A stretch of 64,000 nucleotides of DNA from Oopsacas minuta (taxonomy: Eukaryota; Porifera; Hexactinellida; Lyssacinosida; Leucopsacidae). Where the stretch lies: positions 1,368,400 through 1,432,399 of the forward strand of contig JAKMXF010000222.1 in the NCBI GenBank assembly GCA_024704765.1, given 5' to 3'. Positions 42,817 to 55,600 of this stretch are shown piece by piece; the stretch's first letter is position 1, and each line of letters starts with the position of its first letter. Under the pieces are notes generated by a model. The model saw nothing but the letters and a program-made list of their open reading frames with translations, ran no database searches and was not told the origin of the DNA. Made by a program: the position numbers and the translations under genes.

Positions 42817-45800
42817 ATGAGTATAGGTGACTGCTTATTATTTTATGTAAATGGTAAGAGAATAGATGAGACCAGACCTAACCCAGAACACACCTTACTC
42901 TACTATCTGCGGAATGTGCTGGGAATGAAGGGTACAAAGATGGCGTGTGGGGAAGGAGGGTGTGGAGCCTGTACAGTTATGGTATCCAGATATGACAGAG
43001 AATACAATAAGGTTATGCACATGTCTATTTATGCGTGTATTACTCCAGTATGTAGAGTACACGGAATGGCTGTGACTACTGTTGAAGGTAACATATGTTA
43101 TATAAGTTATGTTTATATCAGGGCGTTCAATAAGTCTTGCGGGTCATGATATATCTTAGGAATTAGTCAAGTAATATATCTAACTTTCATATATTATAAG
43201 CCCATATAGTTAAACTCCATATACTGAAAGTTTCAAGCTTATTCAATGCAAATTATGAATTTTTGAGATAATTACGTGCAGTCAATTTATACCCACTGTT
43301 GAATTTATGGCTTCAAAGAATGATAATTTCAACCTCAAATGGCGAGCTTACATAGAGTTTCACACAATACTCAAGATCCAGCCCGTACAGATCTTCAGCG
43401 AGTTACAGGAGATATTATGCGTGGATTGCCCTTCCAGATCTACTGTAGAGCGATGGTCTGCCCGTTTTAGATCTGGTGATGCTGATGTCACAGAATTGCC
43501 TCGATCTGGAAGACTCGTATCCGCCACCACTTCAGAGAACATCGCACTCATTGAAAGTATGGTCATGGAAGACAAGTGCATTACTGTCAATCAGTTAGAA
43601 CAAAGTATGGAGATTTCATCGGGAGCTATTCATACAATTCTGACAACTGAGCTTGGCTACCGATCGATTTGTGGGAAATGGGTCCCGCATAAGCTCAGTG
43701 AGAATCAAAGGTTGGCACGACTGAATATTGCCAAGAAACTCTTGGAAACTTATGAGAACTGCGATTCTAGACGCCTAACAGAGATTATTACTGGTGACGA
43801 GACGTGGGTGTACTATTCAACACCCTATAGCAAGTATAAGAAGCGATCATGGGTGAGGGGCGACGAACCCGGCGAAAATTCCTAGGCTCGACTTCAGAAA
43901 ACCTAAGATTATGTATACCATCTTCTTCAGTAGTCATGGAATTGTCTTGCAATTACCTTGTGAGAGTGGCTAGGCTGTTACTGCTACTTTCTTTACAGAG
44001 CAAGTGCTTCCAAATTTGATAAAAATATAGAAAAGTACCGCCCGAAAACCGGAACTCGAGGAATGAAGATTTTAATTGATAACGCCAGTTCCCATACAGC
44101 TAAGCTTACCAAAAATTTCTTGGATGTAGAAGGGTTAGAATTACTTCCCCATCCACCATACTCACCAGACCTAGCTCCGTGTGATTTTTGGCTATTCCCC
44201 AAGCTTAAAATCTACCTTCAAGGCAAAGATGTTAACACATTACAAGCACTCGGAACGGGCCTGTACCAGTACTTCAAATCCATCCCCGAAGAAGAGTACA
44301 GAAATGTGCTTACAAGTGGGTGGAAAGGTTAAAACTTTGTGTATCTGCAGGAGGTGATTACTTTGAATAAATAATATAGTGAATTAGTGTGTATAGTGTT
44401 TGTATCATATTCTATGATATCACCCGCAAGACTTATTGAACGCCCTAGTATAAGAATTTAGTTAAGGTTAGTAAATTTTGATGATCCAGAGTTTGGAAGG
44501 TAAATATATTCTTATTTGTGCTGTTTATGAGTAATGTTAAAGTCTAAGTGCTGTTTAGTACAAAACAGGGCTAAACATGGACCATAACGAGAAATGAAGT
44601 TTACATGCAGAATTACAAATGTATTTGGTGTAGCGTATCATAGATACCAACTTGGCTTCTCACCAACTCGTGAGATTTCTTTTAATAATCCGCAAGATTT
44701 TAATCTCTGCATCCAAATATACAGCTAGGAAGCTAAAACATGAAATTTTTATGATAGATACCCATGTGAGTTGGCAAATGCGAAAGGTGTTTTGCTTGAA
44801 AACACTTGGATTGTAAGAAATCTTTCTAATTGTAAACAAAAATATGTTAAATCATACCTAAATATAGATTCGCGTCGGTTTCAAGATGGAATATCGTAGT
44901 AGTAGTATATTAGTTAAGATCACATTACGTACACAGCTGTACTTCTTTATTTTGTCTATCCAGGTGTCGGCAGCATAAGAACACGACTGCACCCAGTACA
45001 AGAAAGGATAGCCAAGTTCCATGGCTCGCAATGTGGCTTCTGTACACCTGGTATTGTTATGTCTATGTACACACTGTTGAAGAATTTTCCTGAACCTTCT
45101 CAAAGACAGATAGAAGATGCATTTGATGGTAATTTGTGTCGATGTACCGGATACAGACCTATCCTGGATGGGTTCAAGACGTTCTCTTGTCCAAAAGGGG
45201 AGAACTGCTGTCGTGTGAAGAAGGAGGGGGGTATGATAGAGACGAAGGGCGGTATGGGAGAGATAGAGGGCTTGTTTCCTCTAGACCCCACTCAGGATCT
45301 TATATTTCCTCCTGAACTAATGCTTATCAGTAGTGAGAAGATGCTAGTATTCGTAGGAGAGCGAGTTACCTGGTACAGACCTGCCAATCTAACTGAAGTA
45401 TTACAGCTAAAGCAGAAACATACTGATGTTAAGCTAGTGGTAGGAAGTACTGAGGTATCTGTAGAGCTGCGATTTAAGGACGCACACTATCCTATTGTAA
45501 TGTGTCCTAGTGAGGTAGGTATTAATATGAAAGTAGGCCTTCCTATTTCACTGGACAATCAACAAGCTTAACTGTTGAAAGTGGGCTTTTGTCAGCCTTT
45601 GGAATTCGCTTGAAATAGTGTACAAATGGCTACAAACTTAACATATTGATACCATCAACCTGATAAGTCACAAAAAATGTTTGACAAGATTCTAAAATAT
45701 TTTTTCCTTACAATAGTCAAATGATCAAAATTCTTTGGGTCAAATTGTTTGTTCTGATCCTAAACTATCAAAAGGTCTGTACTGTGAAATAGGGAATGAT

Positions 45801-48800
45801 TTGTTTATTTGTTTGTTTACAAGTGTGTCTGTATAGATTCCGGAGATGAATCGTATTACAATACTAGAAAATGGAATGTTGGTAGGAGCAGCTGTTCCTC
45901 TGTCAGAAGTATTCGACAAGTGTCAGGAATGTGTTGATACTCGACCTACTCACGAGACACAGGTACTGTCTGCTATAATAGATATGCTGAGGAAGTATGG
46001 AGGACAGCAGATAAGAAACCTAGCTTGTATCGGAGGTAATCTCATCACTGCTAGTCCTATAGCAGACATGAATCCTATCCTACTAGCAGCTAAATGTCAG
46101 CTGAACATAGCATCAGCTGATAAGGGAGAGAGAGTGCTACCTCTCGATCAGAGCTTCTTCCCTGGTTACCGTAGAGTTGCTATTAAGCCAGGTGAAGTAT
46201 TGATATCTGTACTGATACCATGGATGAGTAAAAATGAGTATTTTAATGCGTATAAACAAGCGAGGAGGCGAGATGATGATATTTCTATTGTTAGCAGTGC
46301 CTGTTGGCTGAAAGTACGTAATTATAATACTAGCAAGTATTATATCGAGGTAATATTTACTTTATAGCAATAAATTGTCTATGTTATTTAGTGATGTCAT
46401 TATTTGTAATTGCTGACAGGACTGTAGGTTAGTTTTCGGAGGTATGGCTCCTATTACAAAACTAGCTGACAAGACTTCTACTAGTTTGATTGGTTGTGAG
46501 TGGAACAGACATGTGTTAGAGAGAGGATTAGAACTTCTAAAGAATGAACTAAGTCTCCCTCTTAATGTACCAGGAGGTATGCCAGAGTATAGAGAGGTGC
46601 TAGCAGCTAGTTTCTTCTTCAAGTTCTATCTCTACGTCACACAGCTACTCACACACAATCTACAACCTGAGTATATATCTGGTATGAATGGAGTCTCTCT
46701 GCCTTTAACAGAGAGCACACAAGCATATGAAGAAGTACCAGGAGACCAGAAACAGTACGATCCAGTAGGGAGACCTATTGTATTCCAATCTGCATATCAA
46801 CAAGCTACAGGAGAGGCTAAGTATGTAGACGATATGCCTACCCTTACAGGAGAGCTGTATGCAGCTCCTGTACTCAGCTCACGTGCACACGCTAGGATTC
46901 TGAGTATTGACGTAGAAGATACACTATCTATTCCAGGAGTTCATTACGTCATCACTCATAAGGATATTCCAGCTGGTGGAAGTAATGATAATGGATTGTT
47001 TTCTGATGAGGAATTATTCGCGGAATCTGAGGTAATAATTAGTTTTCCTACTCTTATCACTCGTGTCGTGTGTAACAACATCATGGTGATCACATAATTC
47101 TATTGAGTTATTAATTATTGTATTATATTGTAGGTAATGTGTTATGGACAATTGATTGGACTGGTTATAGCTGAGGATCCTTTGATTGCAAGGAGAGCAG
47201 CTAGAACAGTAAGGATATCTTATGAGAATCTGCCTGCTGTTGTGACTATTGAAGAAGCTATCAAATCTAATTCTTTCATAGACTTTACACACACTATAAC
47301 TAGAGGTAACTTCCTGTTATAATCTGCTTAACGTATTTCTTGAAAGTCACTACGTTAAGTGAAGATATTACTCGTTGGTCAAATTATGGCATAGTTGCTA
47401 TTATAATACTAGTATTTATTTAACTTGAATTAGGTGATAGTTCAGTGATATCTGATTGTGAGACTGTGGATCATGGAGAGATACGGATTGGAGGTCAGGA
47501 ACATTTCTATTTTGAGCCTAATGGCTGTATTGTTATACCAACAGGTTAGTAAGATAACATTGATAGCTTCTATCCAATAGGACATTATAGCAGTGTTAAT
47601 TGGCAATAGGTTGTAGTTTTAAGTCTCCAATAATTCAATAAATAAATGTATGTAAGATATGAGAATATTTAAGTTGAAATCTCAAATATTGTATGTACTA
47701 TAGTATATTGTGATGATTGGGTGATAATTTATTTAATGATTTTACACTTCAGAAGACGGTGGCATTGAGATGATATCATCAACGCAGGCACTTACAACAT
47801 GCCAATTGCTCACTGCCCAAGCTCTAGGTATCCAAGCTAACAAGATAGTGTGTAAAATAAAGAGGATTGGAGGTGGGTTTGGAGGGAAAGAGACCAGAAG
47901 CTGCGTGATAAGTGCAGCTGTAGCGGTAGCAGCTAACAAGCTCTTGAGGCCTATAAGATGTGTGTTTGATAGAGATGATGATATGAAGCATACAGGTTAT
48001 TTCTACTCATATATTTAGCATAGATACTTGTAATTGGGTTAACAGTACAATTAAATTTACAGACATTTTTAGAATGTGAAACACCTAATTAGACAAATCT
48101 CCTAAATATTCCCATTTCTGGATTCGTTCCACGATTTTCTGTGGGATATATCTGAAAAGGGAATTGCAAACCTTTTGCCGTTGGAAATGTCATCACAGGA
48201 ACCTCTATTATGATGTATAGTGGCCTTACAGTTCTAGCACCAATCTCTCTCTATCTATATTGCTGGCAAATACTTTTATGATCCTTTCTAGGTCGAAAAT
48301 TTAATATTATCTTATTTAGGTGGAAGACATCCTTTCTTAGCAAAATATAAAGTTGGTTATCAATCTGACGGAAAGATCATAGCTCTCATAATAGATCTGT
48401 ATAGTAATGCAGGTATCTCATCCGACTTATCTCCAGGTGTAATGGACAGAGCTCTATTCCATATTGATAATGCCTATAATATTCCTAATATCCTTGTCAA
48501 TGGACATCTGTGTCGTACTAACCTGCCTTCTAATACAGCTTTCAGAGGGTTCGGGGGACCTCAAGGCATGTTCGTAATTGAAAGTATAATCAGTGATATT
48601 GCTCTATCCTTGGAAATGCCACCTAATGAAGTTAGTCATATAGATATAGACCTCTAATATAATGTATATCATTAAATCTCATTTGGTGTCTATCTGTCTG
48701 TGAGTTTGTCACGTCAGTTGTCAAGGAAATTGACATTTGGAACACATTAACATCTACCGCGGTAGATGTTAACATTATTAATGTCATGATGCTTTCTTAG

Positions 48801-51800
48801 CTAATATTTATGGCATCATTTTCTAAATAGTATTTGTAGCCTCTTAAATGCAATTTTACAAATTTTAATAGTTTCTGTGTAAAAACTACATACTATATGG
48901 CTTTCGGAAAAATTAGTCAATTGGTATTTTGTTCTTCTAAGCGGTTAATACTTAGCATTGACTTGCCCTATTTAGCACATATGTACTCGTTATCTAACTG
49001 ACAAACCAAACGGTATCATCGTGTGATATCTCGGAAAGCAATATACGTATGTATTTTTCCTGGAAACGACTATAATTCTTACATTTGGATTTAAGTCATG
49101 AATATTAGCTAATATAATATGATACGTAGTGATAATGTCAACATCTACCCTAGCGTATACAAGTAAATGGCGAGTTCTTCGCGAATTCAAAGCGACGAGC
49201 CAGGGGCTCGTCTTGCTATACTATATATAGTTTATTAATCTATCCTAGTATTTGGCTCGTCACTTCACAACTATATTCAGGCTCTCAGATCCAGTACTGC
49301 ACTAATCGCAATTGGCATTGGTAGTGTAGATATGCGCCGAACCTGAGGGGTTGGGGGTTTCTCGAGCCCCCCTAGTTTGATTACAGCCCATAGAGCTAAT
49401 ACAAAATTTATATGTGAGCCCCCCTGGATCGTTCAAGTTGTTCGGCGCCTCTAGTAGTTAAGCACTCTTTATTTATTTAATCCTTATATAGTCGATGAGG
49501 CACTAAAAAAATTTGAATTTCAGATTCATTAATGGAATAACGAATACAACCAATTACGTATAGCTATTATAGGTTCGATGGAATAATATGTATGTTGAGG
49601 GTAATACTACTCCCTATGGAATGCCAATTGTTAGTTGTCAGATGCAGCGTTGCTGGCAGGAGCTACTAGAAAAGAGTAACTACAGTAAATTGGTTGAGGA
49701 GACTACTGCTTTTAACAAACAGAATAAATTTATTAAAAGAGGAGTTAGTGTTATTCCTACAAAGTTTGGTATTTCGTTTGGAATTGCATTTCTCAATCAA
49801 GGAGGTAAGATTTGTATTTATCATTTCTTAATCTACATAAGTGGTCCGTTTATCATCATAAGCTCCTTTCATAATACAAATGAAAACAACTACTTTATCT
49901 GTATTCAATCTATTCCATTGAATATAGCCCTGACACTTGTATAAACCTACATAGAATGGATCACTGAGAGTATCCTCTTTATTTTCTATCTTCTGTTTAA
50001 CACCTTTAATCTTCAATTGGCAATTGTCCTGTAGGTAGAAGTGTATAAGAATAGAGAATTTCTTTAACTGATTTCAGTTCAGAATCCTTCTCAGTATTGT
50101 GTTGCCGTAAAATGTTGAGTTTATCTTCCAATAGTATGGATGTTTCAATTTGCTTCTGATTGAATTTTAGTACCAGCAGTATAGCTATACTCATGTTAAC
50201 TAGTGCTGATAATATCCATATAGTCCAGCTTCTAGTTGTATCCATTCCATTCAAAGAGCTTGTTGTTTCAAATTCCTTCATATCTATTTTGTCACTCAGC
50301 TGTATGTTCTCACTTCTCAGCTGTTCGTTGCCAGTTCTCAGCTGATTGAATTCACGCACTAACTTCTGGTAACTTATCGTATTCTGAGTTATATGCATCT
50401 CCAGGTCTTTTCTCAGTATTCCAATTGTGTCAAAACCAACTTCCTTATAAGGACATGTAACCACGCCATCTGGATTGTGCATACATTCCATAACGTGTTC
50501 GTTTGCTTGGCTAACCCTTACTTTATCTCTACAGTACACGCACTCCTCATGTCCAAAGGGACACTCTATCTCGTAGTCTATTGTGTCATATTTTTCATGT
50601 GACTGTATAGACTGTTCATGAGACTGTTCGTTTGACTGTATAGCCTGTCCGTTTGACAGTATAGCCTGTTCGTTTGACAGTATAGCCTATTCATGTGACT
50701 GTATAGCCTGTTCGTTTGACAGTACAGCCTGTGTCGTGTGACTGTATAACCTGTTCATGTGACTGTATAGATAATTCGTTCTGGTATATCCTATCTCTCT
50801 CCATAAGTAGGGGAGGGATTTGAATAGCTATACCCATGATAACTAGCGTTAACAAAATCCGTATACTCCTGTTATTATTTGTATAAATTATATACAAATA
50901 TGTTTGTTTGTTTGTTCAAATTTTTTCTTATCCATTTTGTTACTCAGCTGATTCAATTCATGTAGCAATAATTTCTGGTGACCAACCCACTTCCATGTAA
51001 GGACATGTAACAACACCATCTGGATGGTGTTGACATAATCTAATGTGTTCGTTTGCTTGGTTAGCTCTTACATTCTCTTTACAGTACTCGCACTCTTGAA
51101 TTCGGAAGGGACACTCTTTCTGGTGGTTTATTGTGTCATATTTTGTAACACCTCTCCACATTCTTTCTGACATTTTATTTTCACTTTAACACAACCATTT
51201 ATGTGTTCCTCAATATTATCCAGCTTTCCTGACCAATCACAACCTTGTATTGCTAGAGGACATCTGCATTTCAGTTCCCTCACAAACCCGTCTACTCTCC
51301 CATTAACTTCCTCGCCTCTACCCCCTCTACAATTTGTACAGAATGTCTTGCCTTCAGACATCTGTGGTTTTATGCTAATTCCATCACATTTTGAGCAGAA
51401 TATGAATTTCTTCATATTCTCAGGGACCTGTTCCTTGAGTAAGTCTGTTCGATACCCTCCTATCTCTCCCCTCATATCCACGTAGATGAGGGTACTTATA
51501 GAGTCTGGTGTTACAGGGTCTCTCTCTCTGCCATATACCCACTTATTTGTTTGTTAGTTATCACTTATCAGTTAGTTACAGTTCTGTGCTGTAATTCAAT
51601 AGTTATCTATAAATTTCTAACAGCTTGTGTACATGAAACGCTCTGCAAAGGTGTGAAATATGATTAAACATATGATAAGCATGATCATGTGTATATTCCT
51701 AGCATTCCATTACCCGGCTAGAACCTCCCAGAAGGTGTTAAAATATAATTACAGTAATCGTAAGATATGATTATCTACCTAAACTCGTGTTAATATGCAT

Positions 51801-54800
51801 AAAATGTCCTATTTGGGATAGTTCAAGTCGTTGGCTACACTTTCACTTTTATGAGCTAACTGATTAGAATTATAGTTTTCGCACTATTTAATAAATTGTC
51901 TCACACAACGATACAATCTATACAAATTATTGAAATTAATCTCCGTTTAATGAGTGTTGGATGCTCTTTAGGTACGAGGGGAGACCTGTTATACCCATTT
52001 CAATAATAGTAGCAGTGATTGTAGACAAAACTTCCCTAGTACGAACTAGAGGAGGGGATTTGATTAGGAATTATCCCCCAAGCATGAAGATAGGGATTCA
52101 TATACCTACTTGTGGATGAGATCTCTGAACACGACACCTCTGGTTCTATCAATAAATATGTAACACCTGTATAGTGCATATAATTACTTGTAAATATGAA
52201 TAAAAAAATTAAGAAATCTATCATGCAAAAGTATATATAGGCGAATTGTTGGTACTCTGTGGGTTTAAGAGGTCCAAGTGTCATTGGGGCTAAATACATA
52301 ATTCCGAATTTCGCAATTAAAGTTTCTCATATGTAAATTTATTGTTGTTTTTATGAATATAAAGTAAAAAATTCGCAAAACCTCAAAATTCACGTAGATA
52401 CTCACTCTAAACGGCTACAAAGGGGGTTGATCTTACAAAATAATTCAATAATATAGATGCCATATACGTGTATTTGTGAATTACATTGTTCTAAATATAT
52501 CTATATTATAATGCTCAAAGGGAGCTTAATGGATACTTCGAGGCGTAATGCGCCGAGTTTATCGGCCAAGCGACGACGAGCTAAAGGCTCGTTATTTATA
52601 GAAGACGGTGGAATCGAAAATGTAAATTGTAGAATTAGATAAAACATTAGAAAAGGTTTTACATCTGTACTTACACGTTTGTACAACCGTTTAAAGTTTC
52701 TACTCTCTTATTGCATATAAGAGATAATATTTTTGCACGTATTATATTCACATTAATTGTCTTTACTTATTGTGTCATTTGTGTACTTCTAGGAGCTCTT
52801 GTACACATTATCAAGGATGGGAGTGTGTTGGTAGCTCACGGGGGGATTGAGATGGGACAAGGTCTGTACACTAAAATGATACAAGTGTGTTCAAAGTCCC
52901 TAGGTATTCCAATTTCTAAGATCTACATCAATGAGACTTCTACTAATACAGTATCAAACATGTCACCTAGTGCTGCTTCTATGTCTTCTGATATATACGG
53001 TATGGCTATACTAAATGCATGCGAAATATTGAATAGTAGGTTAGCTGCTATCAAGAAGAATAATACAAATAAAAGTTGGGACGAATGGGTGAGTGAGATA
53101 ATTATATTATAATTAAGAATCCCGGGATTCGTTTCTATTTTTCGTATTCTAGAAATTTCGTTCAAAGAAGCTCAACTAAGCCTTCATGACAAGATAGGAA
53201 TGTAGCACACTAATTACAGTCCAACCTCCGAGATCAGTGCACCTCCCTAAACTGAGCAGAATATTTTCAATCTGATCCAAATTTTTCACCAATTTTAGCT
53301 AATTTTCCCATAATTACTCACTTTTGTGATATTATCACGAAGAATAAAACAGGTTTCTTAGCATCACAAACTGTATAACATCCATATAAGGAAATGAAAT
53401 GCATTTCTAAATTGTGAATTATGAAAAACATTGGATCTATCATAGAATGATATTTCTGAGATCTGGGCAATACCCTACGGATTTTATCGGAGGTTTGACT
53501 GTAAATAGTGTTAGAGACCAGCTTGCTGCGCTGACTACCCAATTTTATTAGCATCAAATCCACTATTCTGAGACGATAAGGCAAATGTTCTATCATACGA
53601 TATATTATTTTTAGATAAATATAGCTTACTTGGACAGAATCAATCTATCTGCTCAAGGCTTCTGTAAAATTGAGAAGTTAGACTTTGATTGGAGTACTTC
53701 TAAAGGTATACATTCTCTATTAATTTTAACGGTATACCTATATGTTATATGTTTTCTAACATACGAATAGGATCTCCTTTCAATTATTTCACTTATGGGT
53801 GTGGTTGTTCCCTTGTGGAAGTAGATGTCCTAACAGGAGACTTCAAAGTACTGAAAACAGATATTGTTATGGATGTAGGTAAGAGTATTAACCCAGCTGT
53901 GGATGTAGGTCAGATAGAGGGAGCATTTGTTCAGGGTATGGGATTATTCACAATGGAAGAAATGGTTTACCTGAATGAAGGTAGGAACATTCAAAAAGGT
54001 ACGCTACTCATTGGTATCACTATATTCAGACATTTCTGGACTTTCATTTCCTATTTATAAAACAGGCACTGTGTTTACGTGTGGACCCGGTACTTACAAA
54101 ATTCCTTGTTTTGGAGATATCCCTGCCAACATGAGAGTATATCTCCTGCATAACGCGCCTAACGAGAGGGCGGTCTACTCCTCCAAAGGTATAGGGGAAC
54201 CTCCTCTGTTCCTAGGAGCTAGTGTCCTATTTGCTATTAAAGACGCTATTGCTAATGTGAGAAGAGAGAATGGTAAGTCCTATATTACTTGTAATCTTAT
54301 TAAATTCTATTCCATTTGATACATAGTAACATATTCACTAACCTGAGGATATCATTTCACAGAATATAATATTACATAAAGTTTGTTATTAGCACTACTC
54401 GGTTAATAACAATATTTTGTCTACTAGCAACCTATTGGCGAACTTTCGGCAGAGAAATAATTTCCGTTATCGAAACACCCGCTTCTAAATCGGTTAGTAA
54501 TTTTACTAATTTACGAAATAATAAGTGTACAGTGTAACCTGCATAAACTGACACTCGTTGGGACATGAAAATTGTGTCGGTTTTGCAAATTGTTGGCTTA
54601 TGCAGGTGAATTTGTATTGTCGGAAGCTACTTCAGAAAAGAAACACTGTCTGATAATACAGGTGCGGTTTATTCAGGTTTTATTGTATGTGATATTCTAG
54701 CATCAATATAGGTGTCACTTTGACATTTCGTCTGAACTCTCCAGCAACTTCAGAACATATTAGAATGCTATGTAGCGACTTTATTACCAATATATTTATC

Positions 54801-54851
54801 AAAGAGAAGGAGGAAGGAGTAGCTGAGGAGAAATGGACTGTAGTTCCCTGA
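42817..54851 (+). CDS. XDH: Xanthine dehydrogenase/oxidase, 14 exons
   Basis: Exons: 42817-43087, 44964-45514, 45837-46349, 46420-47031, 47134-47305, 47434-47544, 47753-47995, 48320-48630, 49573-49804, 52793-53088, 53615-53705, 53771-53998, 54066-54272 and 54712-54851. All introns are GT-AG with matching phase; the product is 1325 residues, like vertebrate XDH (about 1333). Order: 2Fe-2S domains ([19 protein letters not shown] and [10 protein letters not shown]), FAD domain ([15 protein letters not shown]) and molybdopterin domain. The residues that separate XDH from aldehyde oxidase favour XDH: Glu in GGKETRS (bovine E802), Arg in MDRALFH (R880), and the catalytic Glu in GEPPLFL. It oxidises hypoxanthine to xanthine to urate using NAD+ or O2. 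An in-frame ATG at 42748 could add 23 residues. Introns carry a mariner, MITEs and a nested minus-strand locus. Confidence 0.95.
43118..44448 (+). mobile_element. Full-length but inactivated mariner in XDH intron 1
   Basis: A 1331-bp element lies wholly in XDH intron 1. Terminal inverted repeats GGGCGTTCAATAAGTCTTGC (from 43121, continuing GGGT) and its reverse complement (to 44445) match over 24 bases. TA sits on both sides (43116-43117 and 44449-44450). The transposase is in pieces. The 43307-43885 part has the paired helix-turn-helix region and the first catalytic Asp (ITGDETWVY). The 44063-44332 part has [11 protein letters not shown] and [12 protein letters not shown] with the second and third Asp (D,D34D type). 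Between them are stop codons and at least one frameshift, so it is dead. It is inserted in the same orientation as XDH and removed by splicing. Confidence 0.9.
48729..49157. repeat. MITE relic with CCGCGG palindrome in XDH intron 8
   Basis: TTGACATTTGGAACAC followed by a 24-base perfect palindrome centred on CCGCGG (about 48749-48772) matches the arm of the element at 688-1183. The right side (49134-49157, ATGTCAACATCTACCCTAGC) matches the opposite arm. The interior is diverged. Confidence 0.6.
49195..49211. repeat. GC-rich hairpin, XDH intron 8
   Basis: ACGAGCC pairs with GGCTCGT around AGG. A related hairpin preceded by the same AAGCGACGA word occurs at 52577-52591 (CGAGC/GCTCG). Confidence 0.55.
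50006..51475 (-). pseudogene. TRAF-type zinc-finger membrane protein gene, disrupted, in XDH intron 9
   Basis: Minus strand, starting at ATG 51475. First block: a C-x2-C...C-x2-C ribbon (FCSKCDGIS...FCTNCRGG), then TRAF-type zinc fingers ([38 protein letters not shown]). Next come a short coiled coil and a hydrophobic segment ([18 protein letters not shown]). A run of 21-base repeats encodes A-I-Q-S-(H/N)-E-Q heptapeptides. A second copy of zinc finger ([26 protein letters not shown]), coiled coil and membrane helix ([17 protein letters not shown]) follows. The first copy is broken by a frameshift in an A-run near 51140 and by a stop in the coiled coil. The heptad run has a further frameshift and a stop. 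The second copy (50006-50620) is open to its end. Best read as an internally duplicated gene decaying inside the intron; a sequencing error in one A-run cannot explain all the lesions. Confidence 0.65.
50618..50775 (-). repeat. 21-bp coding minisatellite (heptapeptide A-I-Q-S-H-E-Q)
   Basis: About seven imperfect 21-base units related to CTATACAGTCACATGAACAG (minus strand), including variants with CTG for CAG and AAC for CAT. Within the decayed TRAF-like gene they encode a 7-residue repeat, which would suit a helix. Confidence 0.7.
52577..52591. repeat. GC-rich hairpin, XDH intron 9
   Basis: CGAGC pairs with GCTCG around TAAAG. Just upstream is GGCG/CGCC around TAATG (52542-52554). The island is in AT-rich intron sequence. 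Confidence 0.5.
53217..53501. mobile_element. Pogo-like MITE in XDH intron 10
   Basis: Left end CAGTCCAACCTCCGAGATC and right end, reverse complemented, CAGTCAAACCTCCGATAAAA form the inverted termini. TA precedes the left end and follows the right end. The 285-bp interior has no coding potential. Confidence 0.65.
54530..54685. mobile_element. Pogo-like MITE in XDH intron 13
   Basis: Left end CAGTGTAACCTGCATAAACT and right end, reverse complemented, CAATAAAACCTGAATAAACC frame a 156-bp element with TA on both flanks. An internal GCATAAACTGACAC-like word repeats. It ends 26 bases before the exon 14 acceptor. Confidence 0.6.
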
Positions 54852-55600
54852 GGATATTAAACTATTTCAAACTCACAATTTTTGTTAAGAATTATCGAAT
54901 TTCGAAGGTTACCAATTATTTATTTATTTTTTATTTATATGACTCTAAGCGGAATATTTATATATCTTCTTACTCGTTAATTTCTATGACCTCTATTTAT
55001 TCGTGAACGTTATGATATTAATTTTCCTTTAAATAAGACACTCCCGAAATACGGCATTAAAAGAATACTGGAATTTAATAAAAGAAAACGAAATTATCTC
55101 CTAAAATGCGACAGTTATTCAATAAAATACAATATTGTACCCTGAAACTCAATTACAATTTTGTTAGTTGGTTCCAACCCGCTAAGTTAGTTGGAGTTCC
55201 TGTCAGCGTTAATACCTTTATAATATATAACTATACAAGTACGTATATGCATTTTGCCAGGTGGAAATAAATTGGGAGAAGCAGGAATGATGAACTGATA
55301 CTTAATACTTACATTGAAAAGAAATTTATCAATTTAGCCCAGTAAGTAATTTCTATCTAGGACAGGTTTTGAAATCTACAGAGCATCAGATTTGATAATT
55401 TCAAAGGAATGTATAGATAAAGTTACCATTAGTAGGTTGTAGAGAGAACTGATCGCCTCCTCAGTCTGGAGATATGAAAAGATAATCTAATAATTGAATG
55501 TGTGGGTTAATATATTTTGCATAATAGCGTGTTTTGGTGGGAGATTACATTACCAAATATGAAAATATATCATGCATGTGCTAACGGAAAATATTTCTGT
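54852..55600. other. XDH 3' region
   Basis: Convergent gap between XDH and the minus-strand coiled-coil gene. An AATAAA hexamer at 55077-55082, about 225 bases after the XDH stop, is a candidate polyadenylation signal. No gene otherwise. Confidence 0.45.

Noticed and set aside
42817..54851. Aldehyde oxidase instead of XDH
   Set aside because: The two active-site positions that distinguish the enzymes (Glu in GGKETRS and Arg in MDRALFH) are the XDH residues.
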